The position numbers were made by a program, and so were the translations under genes. Shown piece by piece: positions 42,193 to 51,767 of a stretch of DNA of 64,000 nucleotides (position 1 is the first letter of the stretch; every line of letters starts with the position of its first letter). The stretch covers positions 62,001-126,000 of the forward strand of contig NZ_AFNV02000003.1 in the NCBI RefSeq assembly GCF_000215955.2. Direction: 5' to 3'. The notes below the pieces were generated by a model. That model worked only from the letters and a program-made list of their open reading frames with translations. It did not search any database and was not told the origin of the DNA. The stretch comes from Salinisphaera shabanensis E1L3A. Its GTDB lineage: Bacteria > Pseudomonadota > Gammaproteobacteria > Nevskiales > Salinisphaeraceae.

Positions 42193-44409
42193 TCAGTAGA
42201 CTTCGTTGGCGCGAACGGATGTATTCGCGTCGCTGTCCGGCTCGCCGTCGGCAGCGGCCTGTGCCATATCGAAGGCGTCGAGTACGAAGGCGTAGACAAG
42301 CGCGGTTTCTTCGAGTGCGGTAAAGCGGCCGGGTAGACCGCCGTGGCCGGCGGCCATATGGGTCTTGAGCAGTAGCGTATGGGTGTCGGTCTTGTGCGCA
42401 CGCAGCTTGGCCACCCATTTGGCCGGCTCCCAATACGTCACGCGTGGGTCGGATACGCCTGCGATCGCCAGGATCGGCGGATAGGCCTGGGCGCTGACGT
42501 TCTGGTAAGGGCAGTAGCTGCGAATGGTTTCGAAAGCGGATACATCGTCGCGCGGGTTGCCCCATTCCGGCCATTCCGGCGGAGTCAGCGGCAGGCTTTC
42601 ATCCATCATCGTATTGAGTACGTCGACGAAGGGCACGTCGGCGATCGCCGCGCCCCATAGCTCGGGCCGTTGGTTGAGCACGGCACCGACCAGCATGCCG
42701 CCGGCGCTGCCGCCGTGGGGCACGATTCGGCCTGCCGCCGTATAGCCGGTGTTGCCCAGATGTTCGGCGACAGCGATGAAGTCGCTGAAGGTGTTGGGTT
42801 TGTGCGCCAGTTTGCCGTTGGCGTACCAGCGATAGCCGCATTCCTTGCCGCCGCGTACGTGTGCGGTGGCGTGGATGAAACCGCGATCAATGAGCGAAAA
42901 GCGGCTGGAGGAGAACGCGGCGGGCTCGGATATGCCGTAGGCACCGTAGCCGTGCAGCAGACACGGCGCGCTGCCATCGATTGCTGTATCCACGTGATGG
43001 ACGAGCGTGATCGGTACTTCGGCGCCGTCGGCTGCCGTCGCGTGCAGCCGGCGCACGACATAGTTCGACGGGGTAAATCCGGTGGGCACGGCGCGGCGCT
43101 TGCGTAGCGTGCGCTCGCGCGTTGCCAGGTTGTAGTCGTAGGTTTCGTCGGGCGTGTTGGGGGCGCTGTAAATAAAGCGCAGGGTATGGGTATCGTGCTC
43201 GTAGCCGGGGTCGATGCCCAAGCTATAGGCCTCGGCGTCGAAACGAATCGCGTGATCCTCGCTACTGCGTTTGTCGGTGATCACGATCCGCGGCAACGCG
43301 TCGGCGCGCTCCATGCGCACCCGAAAATCGGCGAATTCGAGATGGTCGAGCAGCAAGCGGCCTGGTACGTGTTCGACGATCGTCTGCCAGTGATCGCGTG
43401 CGGGCATGTCGATGGGCGTGCGTACGAGCTTGAAGTCTTCGGCGCCGTCGGCATTCGTGAGTAACACGAAGTCGTCGCCGTCGTCCTCGACATCGTATTC
43501 CTGGCCTTCGACGCGTTCGGCGATCAGCCGTGGCATCTCCCAGGGTGAAGCCGAATCGATGAAGCGCGTTTCACTGGTGGCGTGATCGTGCGCGTTGATC
43601 AGAATGAAACGATCGCTCTGGGTCGTATCCACCGACACGAAAAACCCCGGGTCTGACTCGGAATAGACCAGTTCCGCTGTATCCGGTGGGTCGCCGAGCG
43701 CGAGCCGCCACACTTTGCACGGACGGTGGTTGTCGTCGAGCGTGGTGAAGAACAGCGTGGCACTGTCCGCGGACCACATCAGGTTGCCGGTGGTATTGGT
43801 GATCGGCGGCTGGATTTCGCGCTGGGTTTCGATATCGCGTACATGCAGCGTATAGGCTTCGGAACCGCGTTCGTCCAGGGCAAAGGCCAGCATCCGATGA
43901 TCGCGGCTGTGATTGACCGCGCCAAGACTGAAATAAGCCCGGCCATGGGCCTCGGCGTCGCCATCGAGCAAGATCTGTTCGTGGGTCAGGCCGTCGTCCG
44001 GCATGGGCTCGTCGGCTGGCATGTCGTCGTTGCCGGCCCGCGGCGCACGACAGAAGATCGGGTGCTGGCCGGCCTCACGAAAGCGCACGTAGTAGTACCA
44101 GTCGCCATCCGGGGTCGGCACGCTGGTATCGCGTTCGGCGATACGCCCGCGCAGTTCGGCAACCAAGTGCTGGCGCAGCGACGAAAGCGGCGCCATATGC
44201 GCATCGGTATAGGCGTTCTCCGCTTCCAGATATCCCGCGATCTCGGCATGCAGCAACGAAGGGTCGTGCATCGCCTCGCGCCAGTTCTCATCGCGCAGCC
44301 AGGCGTAGTCATCGACAAGTGTGACGCCGTGGCGTTGTTCGCTGACCGGGCGACGTTTGGCGACCGGGGGCTGGTTTGGGCTGGGTTGGTCGGTGCGTGC
44401 GTCGGTCAT
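42193..44409 (-). CDS. ptrB: Oligopeptidase B, S9 serine peptidase
   Basis: A 738-residue prolyl-oligopeptidase-family enzyme that cleaves peptides after basic residues. An N-terminal beta-propeller precedes the alpha/beta-hydrolase domain with GYGAYGI, HVRGGKECGYRW and the nucleophile Ser in PHGGSAGGMLVGAV; the catalytic His is in AAGHGG near the C-terminus. I chose ATG 44409 (MTDARTDQPS) instead of an upstream TTG. The 207-bp downstream gap has no clear feature besides lower GC. Confidence 0.93.
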   Translation of the reverse strand: MTDARTDQPSPNQPPVAKRRPVSEQRHGVTLVDDYAWLRDENWREAMHDPSLLHAEIAGYLEAENAYTDAHMAPLSSLRQHLVAELRGRIAERDTSVPTPDGDWYYYVRFREAGQHPIFCRAPRAGNDDMPADEPMPDDGLTHEQILLDGDAEAHGRAYFSLGAVNHSRDHRMLAFALDERGSEAYTLHVRDIETQREIQPPITNTTGNLMWSADSATLFFTTLDDNHRPCKVWRLALGDPPDTAELVYSESDPGFFVSVDTTQSDRFILINAHDHATSETRFIDSASPWEMPRLIAERVEGQEYDVEDDGDDFVLLTNADGAEDFKLVRTPIDMPARDHWQTIVEHVPGRLLLDHLEFADFRVRMERADALPRIVITDKRSSEDHAIRFDAEAYSLGIDPGYEHDTHTLRFIYSAPNTPDETYDYNLATRERTLRKRRAVPTGFTPSNYVVRRLHATAADGAEVPITLVHHVDTAIDGSAPCLLHGYGAYGISEPAAFSSSRFSLIDRGFIHATAHVRGGKECGYRWYANGKLAHKPNTFSDFIAVAEHLGNTGYTAAGRIVPHGGSAGGMLVGAVLNQRPELWGAAIADVPFVDVLNTMMDESLPLTPPEWPEWGNPRDDVSAFETIRSYCPYQNVSAQAYPPILAIAGVSDPRVTYWEPAKWVAKLRAHKTDTHTLLLKTHMAAGHGGLPGRFTALEETALVYAFVLDAFDMAQAAADGEPDSDANTSVRANEVY

Positions 44410-44475
44410 GCGGCGTCGATTGAAAATGGCCAACCCACTAACATCGGGCCCGAACCGCGCGGAATCAAGCCGCGC

Positions 44476-45801
44476 TCAGTTGAAGTCGCGGCCGTCGATC
44501 AGGCGCAAGGCTCGACGGTACGCTTGTTCGACGGCGCGACGATCCTTTTCGCAGGTCATGGCTGCGGTCGCGGCTTCGTGTAGAGCTTCGGCCTGCTCCT
44601 GCATAAGCCGGCGCTGATCGGGGCCGCGCAGGAATTCGCCTGCGTCGCCGATACGGCCCAGCATGTGGACCGCCGCGTTGCGATCGCTGGCGAAATAGGC
44701 GCGCAGCTGGTTGAAAATCGCGTTCGCCAGGATTTCGAAATCGAAACCGCGAGCCCAGACGCGCAACGTGTCGTCGCTATCGAAGCCGTGGCGGCTGGAG
44801 ATGTCGTGGCGCGCGACGCGATGCATCGCCCCGCTGAGCCAGTCGAGGCAACCCATGGCGGTATAGGGGTCGTTGATACCGGGCGACAACGCGCGCGCGG
44901 CGATTTCGACCAGTTCGTTGACCAGGAAGAATACGTCCTGGGATTCGGTGCGCTGGCGGCCCCAGGCGTAGGCGCCGACGAGCGCGGTGGCGATATCTTC
45001 ATCCACGCGAACGGCCGGCCACGCCCAGAGCAAGACCTGGCCTTCGGTGACGAAATCACCCGGGGCACGCTCCAGACGCAGGACCAGATCGTGGCTCGAC
45101 GCGGTGTTCACGAGCGAGCCGAACACGAGGTTCTGAATATAGCCGTCGCCATTGGCGCGCACTGCAAAAGCGTGTTCGTCGAAGTCGGCAGGCAGGTGGG
45201 CCGGCGGTCTCTCGCGGTCGGCTTCGATACGGGCTTCGTAGCCGTCGATCGCGCTGTCGAGATCGCGTGCGACGTTGGCCACCACGTTGGAGACATGCAG
45301 CGACTCGGTAATGTGGTGAATGAAATAGATCAGCACGGCGAGGCTGGCGACGGCCATGCCCACGGCGAACGCCAGCGACAGATGCGGCACGAACGCCGCA
45401 CTGCCTTCATGGCCGGCCTGTACGACCCGCAGCAGCAGCAGGCAATACACGAAAGTGGAGACGAACGTGCCGAGGGTGATCTGATTGCCCCGGTCGTTCA
45501 TGAAGTTGGTCAACAGCCGTGGACCCAGTGTGGAGGTCGTATACGACAGGGCCGCGATCGTGATCGAAAACGTTACGCCGGCCACGCCGATCATCGACCC
45601 GGCCACGGTGGTCAGAAGCCCGCGCGCGCCTTCAGCCTGAATGCTGTATATCCAGGGCATCTGCGCGACCCACTCGTCGCCGATACGCGAGTCGATCGCA
45701 GTCAGTACGAACGACAGGATCGCAGCGGCGATCGACATGACCGTCGGGATGAACCAGTAGCTGCCCTTGAGGGTGTTCCAGTATTTGATCAGTTGCGCCA
45801 T
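44476..45801 (-). CDS. DUF2254 family membrane protein
   Basis: A 441-residue protein with four transmembrane segments at the N-terminal third (about 14-36, 62-90, 110-130, 140-165) and a large soluble C-terminal part (SPGINDPYTAMGCLDWL, HMLGRIGDAGEFLRG). It matches DUF2254. Function unknown. Divergent from the macro-domain gene, 64 bp apart. Confidence 0.88.
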   Translation of the reverse strand: MAQLIKYWNTLKGSYWFIPTVMSIAAAILSFVLTAIDSRIGDEWVAQMPWIYSIQAEGARGLLTTVAGSMIGVAGVTFSITIAALSYTTSTLGPRLLTNFMNDRGNQITLGTFVSTFVYCLLLLRVVQAGHEGSAAFVPHLSLAFAVGMAVASLAVLIYFIHHITESLHVSNVVANVARDLDSAIDGYEARIEADRERPPAHLPADFDEHAFAVRANGDGYIQNLVFGSLVNTASSHDLVLRLERAPGDFVTEGQVLLWAWPAVRVDEDIATALVGAYAWGRQRTESQDVFFLVNELVEIAARALSPGINDPYTAMGCLDWLSGAMHRVARHDISSRHGFDSDDTLRVWARGFDFEILANAIFNQLRAYFASDRNAAVHMLGRIGDAGEFLRGPDQRRLMQEQAEALHEAATAAMTCEKDRRAVEQAYRRALRLIDGRDFN

Positions 45802-45865
45802 AGGCTTGGCTTGAAGCGCCGGGCTCGGGATGATGGGCGAACCTTACCCGAATAGAGGGGCCATC

Positions 45866-46393
45866 ATGCAGCGAGAGTTCAACGGTCTGACCATCGAATG
45901 CATCAAGGGCGATATCACCGATCAGCCCGACATTGGCGTCATCGTCAATGCCGCCAACAAGCAGCTCAAGGGCGGCGGCGGTGTGGACGGCGCAATCCAC
46001 CGCGCCGCGGGGTCGAAACTGGTCGAAGCCAGTCGCGCACTCGCGCCCATCGAAGCGGGCGAGGCGGTGATCACGCCTGCTTTCGATCTACCCAACGACT
46101 ACGTCGTGCATTGCGCCGGCCCCGTGTATAGCAAAAGCCAGCCTGTGGCGGCACAGCTGGCCAGCTGCTATCGCACGGCCATGGAGCTTGCCGAAGAAGA
46201 GAACGCCGAATCGATCGCCTTTCCGGCCATCTCGGCCGGCATCTACGGCTATCCGCTCGATGAAGCTGCCGAGATCGCCGTGCATACCGTGGCCGACTGT
46301 GCTGCGCGTGCGCAAAGCATCCAACGGGCGCGCTTCGTACTCTTCTCCGACGACGCGCTCGCCGCCTTCGAGCAGGCCCTCGAAAAGCGCTGA
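45866..46393 (+). CDS. Macro domain ADP-ribose-binding protein
   Basis: A 175-residue macro-domain protein similar to YmdB-type O-acetyl-ADP-ribose deacetylases. The ADP-ribose pocket motifs are clear: VIVNAANKQLKGGGGVDGAIH and FPAISAGIYGYP. I chose ATG 45866 since GAGGGG is 5-6 nt upstream. It may remove ADP-ribosyl or acetyl-ADP-ribose groups; not linked to a toxin gene here. Confidence 0.9.
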   Translation: MQREFNGLTIECIKGDITDQPDIGVIVNAANKQLKGGGGVDGAIHRAAGSKLVEASRALAPIEAGEAVITPAFDLPNDYVVHCAGPVYSKSQPVAAQLASCYRTAMELAEEENAESIAFPAISAGIYGYPLDEAAEIAVHTVADCAARAQSIQRARFVLFSDDALAAFEQALEKR

Positions 46394-46431
46394 GCCTATT
46401 GAATACGCGCTTCACGGGCGTGTTCACAAAA

Positions 46432-46487
46432 CCGTCATGAAATCGCCTCGGTTCGTTCATGGAGATGTCACAGCAAGCCCCTAGCGT
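46432..46487 (+). promoter_or_regulatory. Candidate Pho box and -10 of phoX
   Basis: Four 7-mers lie at an exact 11-bp period: CCGTCAT (46432), TCGCCTC (46443, weak), CGTTCAT (46454) and ATGTCAC (46465), against the consensus CTGTCAT. Exactly 10 nt after the last comes a -10-like TAGCGT (46482-46487). The geometry equals the glpQ promoter at 25880-25913, and a PhoX phosphatase gene is the next gene. About 190 nt of leader follows. Confidence 0.7.
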
Positions 46488-46680
46488 GCGGTGGCACACG
46501 GCCTGTTGCCGTTTCGTATGAGTTCGCGCGAAAGACTGTTTGGGCGCAACACCAGGTTGCGACGAAAAGTCCTCGGTCCGTCTAGACGGATCAACGCGGT
46601 GCTCGATGGAAACGGCAGCAGGCCTCGCGCAGTTACGCGCGTCAGCCATAACAAAGACTTCCCACCATCGAGGGCGGACC

Positions 46681-48969
46681 ATGAGCGAAGAGATCGAAGA
46701 CCATCGGCTATTGAATGCGAGCGAGAACGAGCCGTTCTCCTCCGTACTGGAACGGCGCGTCTCGCGCCGCAGCATCATGCGCGGCGGCCTCAACGTGGCC
46801 GCGGTGAGCATGCTCGCCGGCTTCGGACTGACGGCTTGCAGCGACGACGATAATGACAACGTATCGAGCAGCGACGGCGACCGAGCCGCTGCCATGATGC
46901 TGGCGTTCGAGGCGCTGGAAGGCTCACAGCAGGACGCCGTGGTCGTACCGGGCGCGAGCTCGTCGCAAGGCAGCGCCGCGCTGACCGCCGGTGCCGCGGC
47001 AGCGACCAGTGGTTATACTGCCCAGGTGGTCATGCCCTGGGGCACGCCGATCAACAACAACGGCCAGGCATGGAACCAGAATCTCGCGTTCACGCCTGAA
47101 ATTCAGGCCAACAGCGTCGGCATGCACCACGACGGCATGCACAACTTCCCGATTTCCGACGATACCGCCTCGTCGAATTTCATCATGGCGCTCAACAACG
47201 AATACATCGACCAGCTAGCGCTTTTCGATGTGATATCCACGGGCGTGGCACCGCAAGGCTATGACTATGATGCTGAGAGTCGCAGGTTGGACCGTAACGA
47301 TCAGCCACGCGCCGCCGACGATTCGCGCACCGAAATCAACGCCCACGGTGTGACCGTGGTGGAGCTGCGCCGTAACGAAAACCGTGTCTGGGACGTGGTG
47401 CGCAGCTCGCAGTACAACCGCCGTGTGACCAGTGCGACGCCCTGTGAGCTGGCGGGCCCGGTTGCCGGTAGCGACTATGTCGTGACGGCATACGACAACA
47501 CGGGCATGAGCACGCGCGGCACCAACAACAACTGCGCCAACGGCTTCACCCCGTGGGGCACGTATCTCACCTGCGAAGAAAACTGGCCGAACGTCTTCCG
47601 CAAAGACAGCGGCCGCGCAGCCGACGACAACCGCCTGGGTATTCCCACCGGTAGCACGCGTTATGGCTGGGAGACTTCGGCCGGCGACGCCACGGAAAGC
47701 GCCGACGAGTTCGCCCGTTTCAACGCCACGCCGACCGGTGAAACCGCGGCAGAGGACTATCGCAACGAGCCGCGTACCTTCGGCTATATCGTGGAAATCG
47801 ATCCGTACAACGCGACGTCGCGGCCGGTCAAACGCACCGCGCTCGGGCGTTTTCGTCACGAGGGCTGCTGGCCGGGCAAGCTCGTCGAAGGCGAGCCGGT
47901 GGTGTTCTATTCCGGCCATGATTCGCGCAACGAATACATCTACAAATTCGTCTCCGATGCAGTGTGGAACCCGGCCGATGCCAATACGGCTGGCGCGACC
48001 ACCGATCGCCTGGCCATCGGCGCGAAATACATGGACGCAGGCACGCTCTATGCGGCCCGGTTCAACGCCGACGGCAGCGGCGAATGGCTCGAACTCGAGC
48101 CCGATACGATCGTGCCGGCCTCGGCCGGCAGCCGCTATGCCGGTATGACGCTGGCCAGCGCCCTGGGTCTGGAAGCCGGTGATCGTGCCGGCATCATCAT
48201 CCATACCTGCGACGCCGCGGATCTCATGGGCGCCACGCCCATGGATCGCCCGGAATGGGGCACCGTCGATCCGGTGTCCGGCGAGGTCTACATGACCTTG
48301 ACGAACAACTCCGATCGTCTGCCCGAAGGTCAAAGCCCGACTTTTTCGAATGGGAGTTCGATTGAAGAGCCCGGCTCGGCTTATGACGAAGCGCCGGTGA
48401 ATGCGGCCAATCCGCGCGTCAACAACAACGATGGTCAGGTCATTCGTTGGGTCGAACCGTCACCCGGCGATACCCGGTTCAGCTGGGATATCTTCGTATT
48501 CGGCGCGTTGGGTACGGACTCCGAGGCCGACGACTACAACCGTTCCAGCCTCACCGCCCAGAACTACTTCTCGAGTTGTGATGGTCTTTGGTATGACGAT
48601 CGCGGCGACGGCCAGGGCATTCTCTGGATCGAGACCGATACCGGTGGTACCGACGTCACCAACGACCAGGTGCTGGCGGTCGTTCCCCAGGGTCTGAGCA
48701 AGGGCGATAACGCCTCAGTGATCCACGAGGGCAACCAGGCTCAGCTCAAGCGCTTCGCAGTGGGCCCGAACGGCTGTGAAGTCACCGGCATCTTCGCCAC
48801 GCCAGACAAGACGGCCTTGTTCATCAACATCCAGCACCCGAGCAACTGGCCGATCGATGACAGCGGCAGCAATACGCCGGATGCTACGGTCGAACCGAGC
48901 GGCAACGTACGCCCGCGTGCCTCGACGGTGGTCATCCAGAAGGCCGACGGCGGCCAGATTGCGGTCTGA
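46681..48969 (+). CDS. phoX: PhoX-type alkaline phosphatase (DUF839)
   Basis: A 762-residue secreted phosphatase that frees phosphate from organic esters with Fe and Ca cofactors. A twin-arginine signal SRRSIMRGG (residues 28-36) is followed by a hydrophobic stretch ending LTAC (Cys53), so a Tat lipoprotein is possible. The DUF839 beta-propeller follows (GFTPWGTYLTCEENW and GTVDPVSGEVYMTLTNN are typical). I chose ATG 46681; the frame is open upstream to 46540 but lacks a signal peptide. A Pho-box promoter precedes and a terminator follows. Confidence 0.9.
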   Translation: MSEEIEDHRLLNASENEPFSSVLERRVSRRSIMRGGLNVAAVSMLAGFGLTACSDDDNDNVSSSDGDRAAAMMLAFEALEGSQQDAVVVPGASSSQGSAALTAGAAAATSGYTAQVVMPWGTPINNNGQAWNQNLAFTPEIQANSVGMHHDGMHNFPISDDTASSNFIMALNNEYIDQLALFDVISTGVAPQGYDYDAESRRLDRNDQPRAADDSRTEINAHGVTVVELRRNENRVWDVVRSSQYNRRVTSATPCELAGPVAGSDYVVTAYDNTGMSTRGTNNNCANGFTPWGTYLTCEENWPNVFRKDSGRAADDNRLGIPTGSTRYGWETSAGDATESADEFARFNATPTGETAAEDYRNEPRTFGYIVEIDPYNATSRPVKRTALGRFRHEGCWPGKLVEGEPVVFYSGHDSRNEYIYKFVSDAVWNPADANTAGATTDRLAIGAKYMDAGTLYAARFNADGSGEWLELEPDTIVPASAGSRYAGMTLASALGLEAGDRAGIIIHTCDAADLMGATPMDRPEWGTVDPVSGEVYMTLTNNSDRLPEGQSPTFSNGSSIEEPGSAYDEAPVNAANPRVNNNDGQVIRWVEPSPGDTRFSWDIFVFGALGTDSEADDYNRSSLTAQNYFSSCDGLWYDDRGDGQGILWIETDTGGTDVTNDQVLAVVPQGLSKGDNASVIHEGNQAQLKRFAVGPNGCEVTGIFATPDKTALFINIQHPSNWPIDDSGSNTPDATVEPSGNVRPRASTVVIQKADGGQIAV

Positions 48970-48992
48970 GCGCTGATCGTTCATGTGACGAT

Positions 48993-49021
48993 AAAGAGCC
49001 GCCCGCGGGCGGCTCTTTTTT
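48993..49021 (+). terminator. Intrinsic terminator of phoX
   Basis: AAAGAGCCGCC and GGCGGCTCTTT form a palindromic GC-rich stem with a short loop, ending in a run of T (49016-49021), 24 bp after the phoX stop. Confidence 0.9.
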
Positions 49022-49087
49022 GCCTGCTCCACGTGAAACCGTTACCGCGCCTGGCTCAAGCACGTCGCAAACGCGTCCGCGAGTGCG

Positions 49088-49930
49088 TTAGTAATGCCGC
49101 TGCGCCGCAGCAGTCGAATTTCCGACGTGCCCGCATTGCCTCAATTCCCGAAAACAGGCATCACCGCGCTCTGCATGTTTCAACGGCGCTGGAACCAGTG
49201 CGATACCCATGCCTTTTTCGACCATTGTCACGACTGTTTGCCACAGCCGTACTTCATGACGAATGTCGGGGCTGAATCCGGCCTCCACGCACAGCGCCAC
49301 GATTCGGTCGTGGTAATGCGGTGATACGGCGCGCGGAAACAGGATGAAGGGTTCGTCGGCGAGGCTTGCCAAGTCGATCGGACCGGTGCCAGCACGTGGA
49401 TGACCGCCTGGCAGACAGCACACAAAAGATTCGCTTAGCAATGCATGGCTGCTGATGTCGTCGCCATGCCGGATGCCGTGCGCACAGCCGAGGTCGATAC
49501 GTTGGCCTGCCAGGGCCGCGATCTGTTCTTCGGTGTTGAGTTCCTTGAGCACGATATCGATATCGGCATGCTCGTGACCGAACCGGGCGACCGCCTCCGG
49601 TAGACCGCGGAATAGCATCGAGTTAACGAAGCCGACCCGTAGCCGGCCGGTCAGGCGTCGTGACGAGCGGCGCACGAGTTGTTCCGCATCGGCGGCATGG
49701 GCCAACAGATGTTCGGCTTCGGTTAGCAACAACGCGCCGGCCTGGGTGAGCGTTACGCGTTTGTTGGTGCGTTCGAGAAGAGTCACGCCCAGCTGCTGCT
49801 CGAATTTCTTGATATCGAAGCTGAGCGCTGGCTGTGAAATATGCAGCCGCTTGGCTGCCCGACCGAAATGCAGCTCTTGAGCGACCGCCACGAAATAACG
49901 CAGTTGTTTGAGATTCATACGGTGCGACAT
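49088..49930 (-). CDS. LysR family transcriptional regulator
   Basis: A 280-residue LysR protein: N-terminal helix-turn-helix (LRYFVAVAQELHFGRAAKRLHISQPALSFDIKKFE) and a C-terminal effector-binding domain. ATGs at 49930 and 49918 are both possible; 49918 gives the usual MNLKQLRYF start. It is divergent from an acyl-CoA dehydrogenase gene with a 25-bp palindrome between, and next to a decayed glutaryl-CoA dehydrogenase locus, so it may sense glutarate or a related acid. Confidence 0.9.
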   Translation of the reverse strand: MSHRMNLKQLRYFVAVAQELHFGRAAKRLHISQPALSFDIKKFEQQLGVTLLERTNKRVTLTQAGALLLTEAEHLLAHAADAEQLVRRSSRRLTGRLRVGFVNSMLFRGLPEAVARFGHEHADIDIVLKELNTEEQIAALAGQRIDLGCAHGIRHGDDISSHALLSESFVCCLPGGHPRAGTGPIDLASLADEPFILFPRAVSPHYHDRIVALCVEAGFSPDIRHEVRLWQTVVTMVEKGMGIALVPAPLKHAERGDACFRELRQCGHVGNSTAAAQRHY

Positions 49931-49955
49931 GTTCGATAATTTTTGTTTATCGAAC
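49931..49955. promoter_or_regulatory. LysR operator palindrome in the divergent promoter
   Basis: GTTCGATAA (49931-49939), 7 nt, and TTATCGAAC (49947-49955) form a perfect 9-bp-arm dyad with the T-N11-A geometry of LysR sites. A further half site TATCGAA is at 49980-49986. It abuts the LysR start codon and lies 74 bp before the acyl-CoA dehydrogenase ATG, fitting autorepression and divergent activation. Confidence 0.65.
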
Positions 49956-50028
49956 AGGATACCGATTGTATTGGACGTCTATCGAAAAGGCGCCCTAATC
50001 TGCGGCAAAGCCCATCAAAAGCCCCGCT

Positions 50029-51762
50029 ATGTCGACGCCCGCATCCGATCGCGACCAGGCCAACCCGCAAAGCAATATTCCTGACGCGCACGGGCTGAGT
50101 CTGTTTGAGCGCGACCCCGGTTTGGCCCGCCTGCTAAGGGTTTATCTCGGCGACGATCGATACCGCGAGCTCGAACCCCAGCTTGTCGATCTCGGTGAAC
50201 GCGCGGCCGGCGAGCTCGACGACTGGGCGATGACGGCGGACAAGAATCCGCCCACGCTAGTGCATCGCAACCGGCGCGGCGAAGACAGCCAGCGTATCGA
50301 AAAACATCCCAGCTATATCGCGCTCGAACGCGTGGCCTACGGGGAGCTCGGCCTGGCTGCGCTCAGTCATACCGATACCAAACGCCCGTCGCTGATCAAG
50401 TACGCGTTGACGTATCTGTTCGTCCAAGCCGAGTTCGGCCTGTGTTGCCCGGTGAGCATGACCGATTCGCTGACCCGCACGCTGCGCAAGTTCGGCGATG
50501 CCGGGCTCATCGACAAGTTTCTGCCGTATCTGACTTCACGCGATATGGACACGCTCTACCAGGGTGCGATGTTCATGACCGAGCAGGCCGCGGGTTCGGA
50601 TATCGCCCGTATTACGACTCGAGCCACCCGTGGCGACGACGGCGAATGGCGTCTGCGCGGCGATAAATGGTTCTGTTCCAATGCCGATGCGGATTTGGCC
50701 ATGGTGCTCGCCCGGGCCGACGACGGCCCCGAGGGGATGGCCGGTATCGGCTTATTTCTGTTGCCGAAAACCCGCGACGACGGCTCGCGCAACAGCTATC
50801 GCATCGTGCGGCTCAAGGACAAGCTGGGCACGCGCTCGATGGCCAGCGGCGAAATCGTTCTGGAGGGCGCCACGGCCTATCTGATTGGTGATATCGGCCG
50901 CGGCTTCCAGCAGATAGCGGACATGATGAACATGTCGCGGCTGTCCAACGGCGTGCGTGCGGCGGGGTTAATGCGGCGTGCGCTGAGCGAGGCGTTGCAT
51001 GTCGCGCGTCATCGCGAGGCCTTCGGTCGTCGGCTCATCGACATGCCGCTCATGCAGCGCCAGCTACTCAAGATCATGCTGCCGGCCGAACAGGCGCGCT
51101 CCATGTTCATGCATATCAGCCGCCGTCTGGACGCCGCGGATGCCGGTGACGAGACCGCGGCCAAGCATGTGCGCCTGCTCACGCCGCTGATCAAGTTTCG
51201 CGCCACCCGCGATTCTCGCAAGGCGATCGGCGACGCCATGGAAGTGCGGGGTGGGGTCGGCTATATCGAGGAATGGCCGGAGGCGAAGCTGTTGCGCGAC
51301 GCGCATCTGGGCTCGATCTGGGAAGGTACGAGCAATATCGTTGCGCTCGATGTAATGCGCGCGGTACGCCGCCAGAAAACCCTTGCACCGTTGATGGACT
51401 ACCTACATTCCCTGGTAGCCGATATCGCAATGCCTGAGTGCGCGACGGCCGTTTTCGCACCGCTCATTGACCGCGTCTCCGGACTCGTGGAGGAGACGGC
51501 CGAACAGAAAGACGACGATATCGTGCGCCAGGTCGCCAGTGCGCTCTACAACCTGTGCAGCGCGGTGTTTCTGGCCTGGGAAGCCGCCCAGCAGCCGGAC
51601 GATGCGCGTCGGCTGGCACTGGCCCTGCTCGTCGTACGTTACAAGCTGCAGCCGGCCGATCCACTCACGCCCGAGCCTGCGGGGGATGAGACCGAGCTGC
51701 AGCGCGCGCTGTTGGATGAAACCCCGCTCTCGGTCGATCAGGCGCTCACGCTGTGCCCGTGA
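50029..51762 (+). CDS. AidB-like acyl-CoA dehydrogenase family protein
   Basis: A 577-residue flavoprotein of the acyl-CoA dehydrogenase superfamily resembling AidB (MTEQAAGSDIARITTRATR, GDKWFCSNADADLAMVLARA, RLKDKLGTRSMASGEIVLEG). The C-terminal part carries a helical domain with the conserved VRGGVGYIEEWP motif. AidB proteins of E. coli bind DNA and are induced by alkylation, but the close homologues in acid-catabolism loci may be true dehydrogenases; I cannot tell which. Divergent from the LysR gene. Confidence 0.82.
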   Translation: MSTPASDRDQANPQSNIPDAHGLSLFERDPGLARLLRVYLGDDRYRELEPQLVDLGERAAGELDDWAMTADKNPPTLVHRNRRGEDSQRIEKHPSYIALERVAYGELGLAALSHTDTKRPSLIKYALTYLFVQAEFGLCCPVSMTDSLTRTLRKFGDAGLIDKFLPYLTSRDMDTLYQGAMFMTEQAAGSDIARITTRATRGDDGEWRLRGDKWFCSNADADLAMVLARADDGPEGMAGIGLFLLPKTRDDGSRNSYRIVRLKDKLGTRSMASGEIVLEGATAYLIGDIGRGFQQIADMMNMSRLSNGVRAAGLMRRALSEALHVARHREAFGRRLIDMPLMQRQLLKIMLPAEQARSMFMHISRRLDAADAGDETAAKHVRLLTPLIKFRATRDSRKAIGDAMEVRGGVGYIEEWPEAKLLRDAHLGSIWEGTSNIVALDVMRAVRRQKTLAPLMDYLHSLVADIAMPECATAVFAPLIDRVSGLVEETAEQKDDDIVRQVASALYNLCSAVFLAWEAAQQPDDARRLALALLVVRYKLQPADPLTPEPAGDETELQRALLDETPLSVDQALTLCP

Positions 51763-51767
51763 TAGGC

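Noticed and set aside
47215-48333. A 372-codon minus-strand frame inside phoX
   Set aside because: Mirror of the PhoX reading frame; no ribosome site or known domain.
50029-51762. The gene as a classic AidB alkylation-response protein
   Set aside because: Sequence similarity supports the family, but the LysR and CoA-gene context suggests metabolism, so I kept the neutral call.
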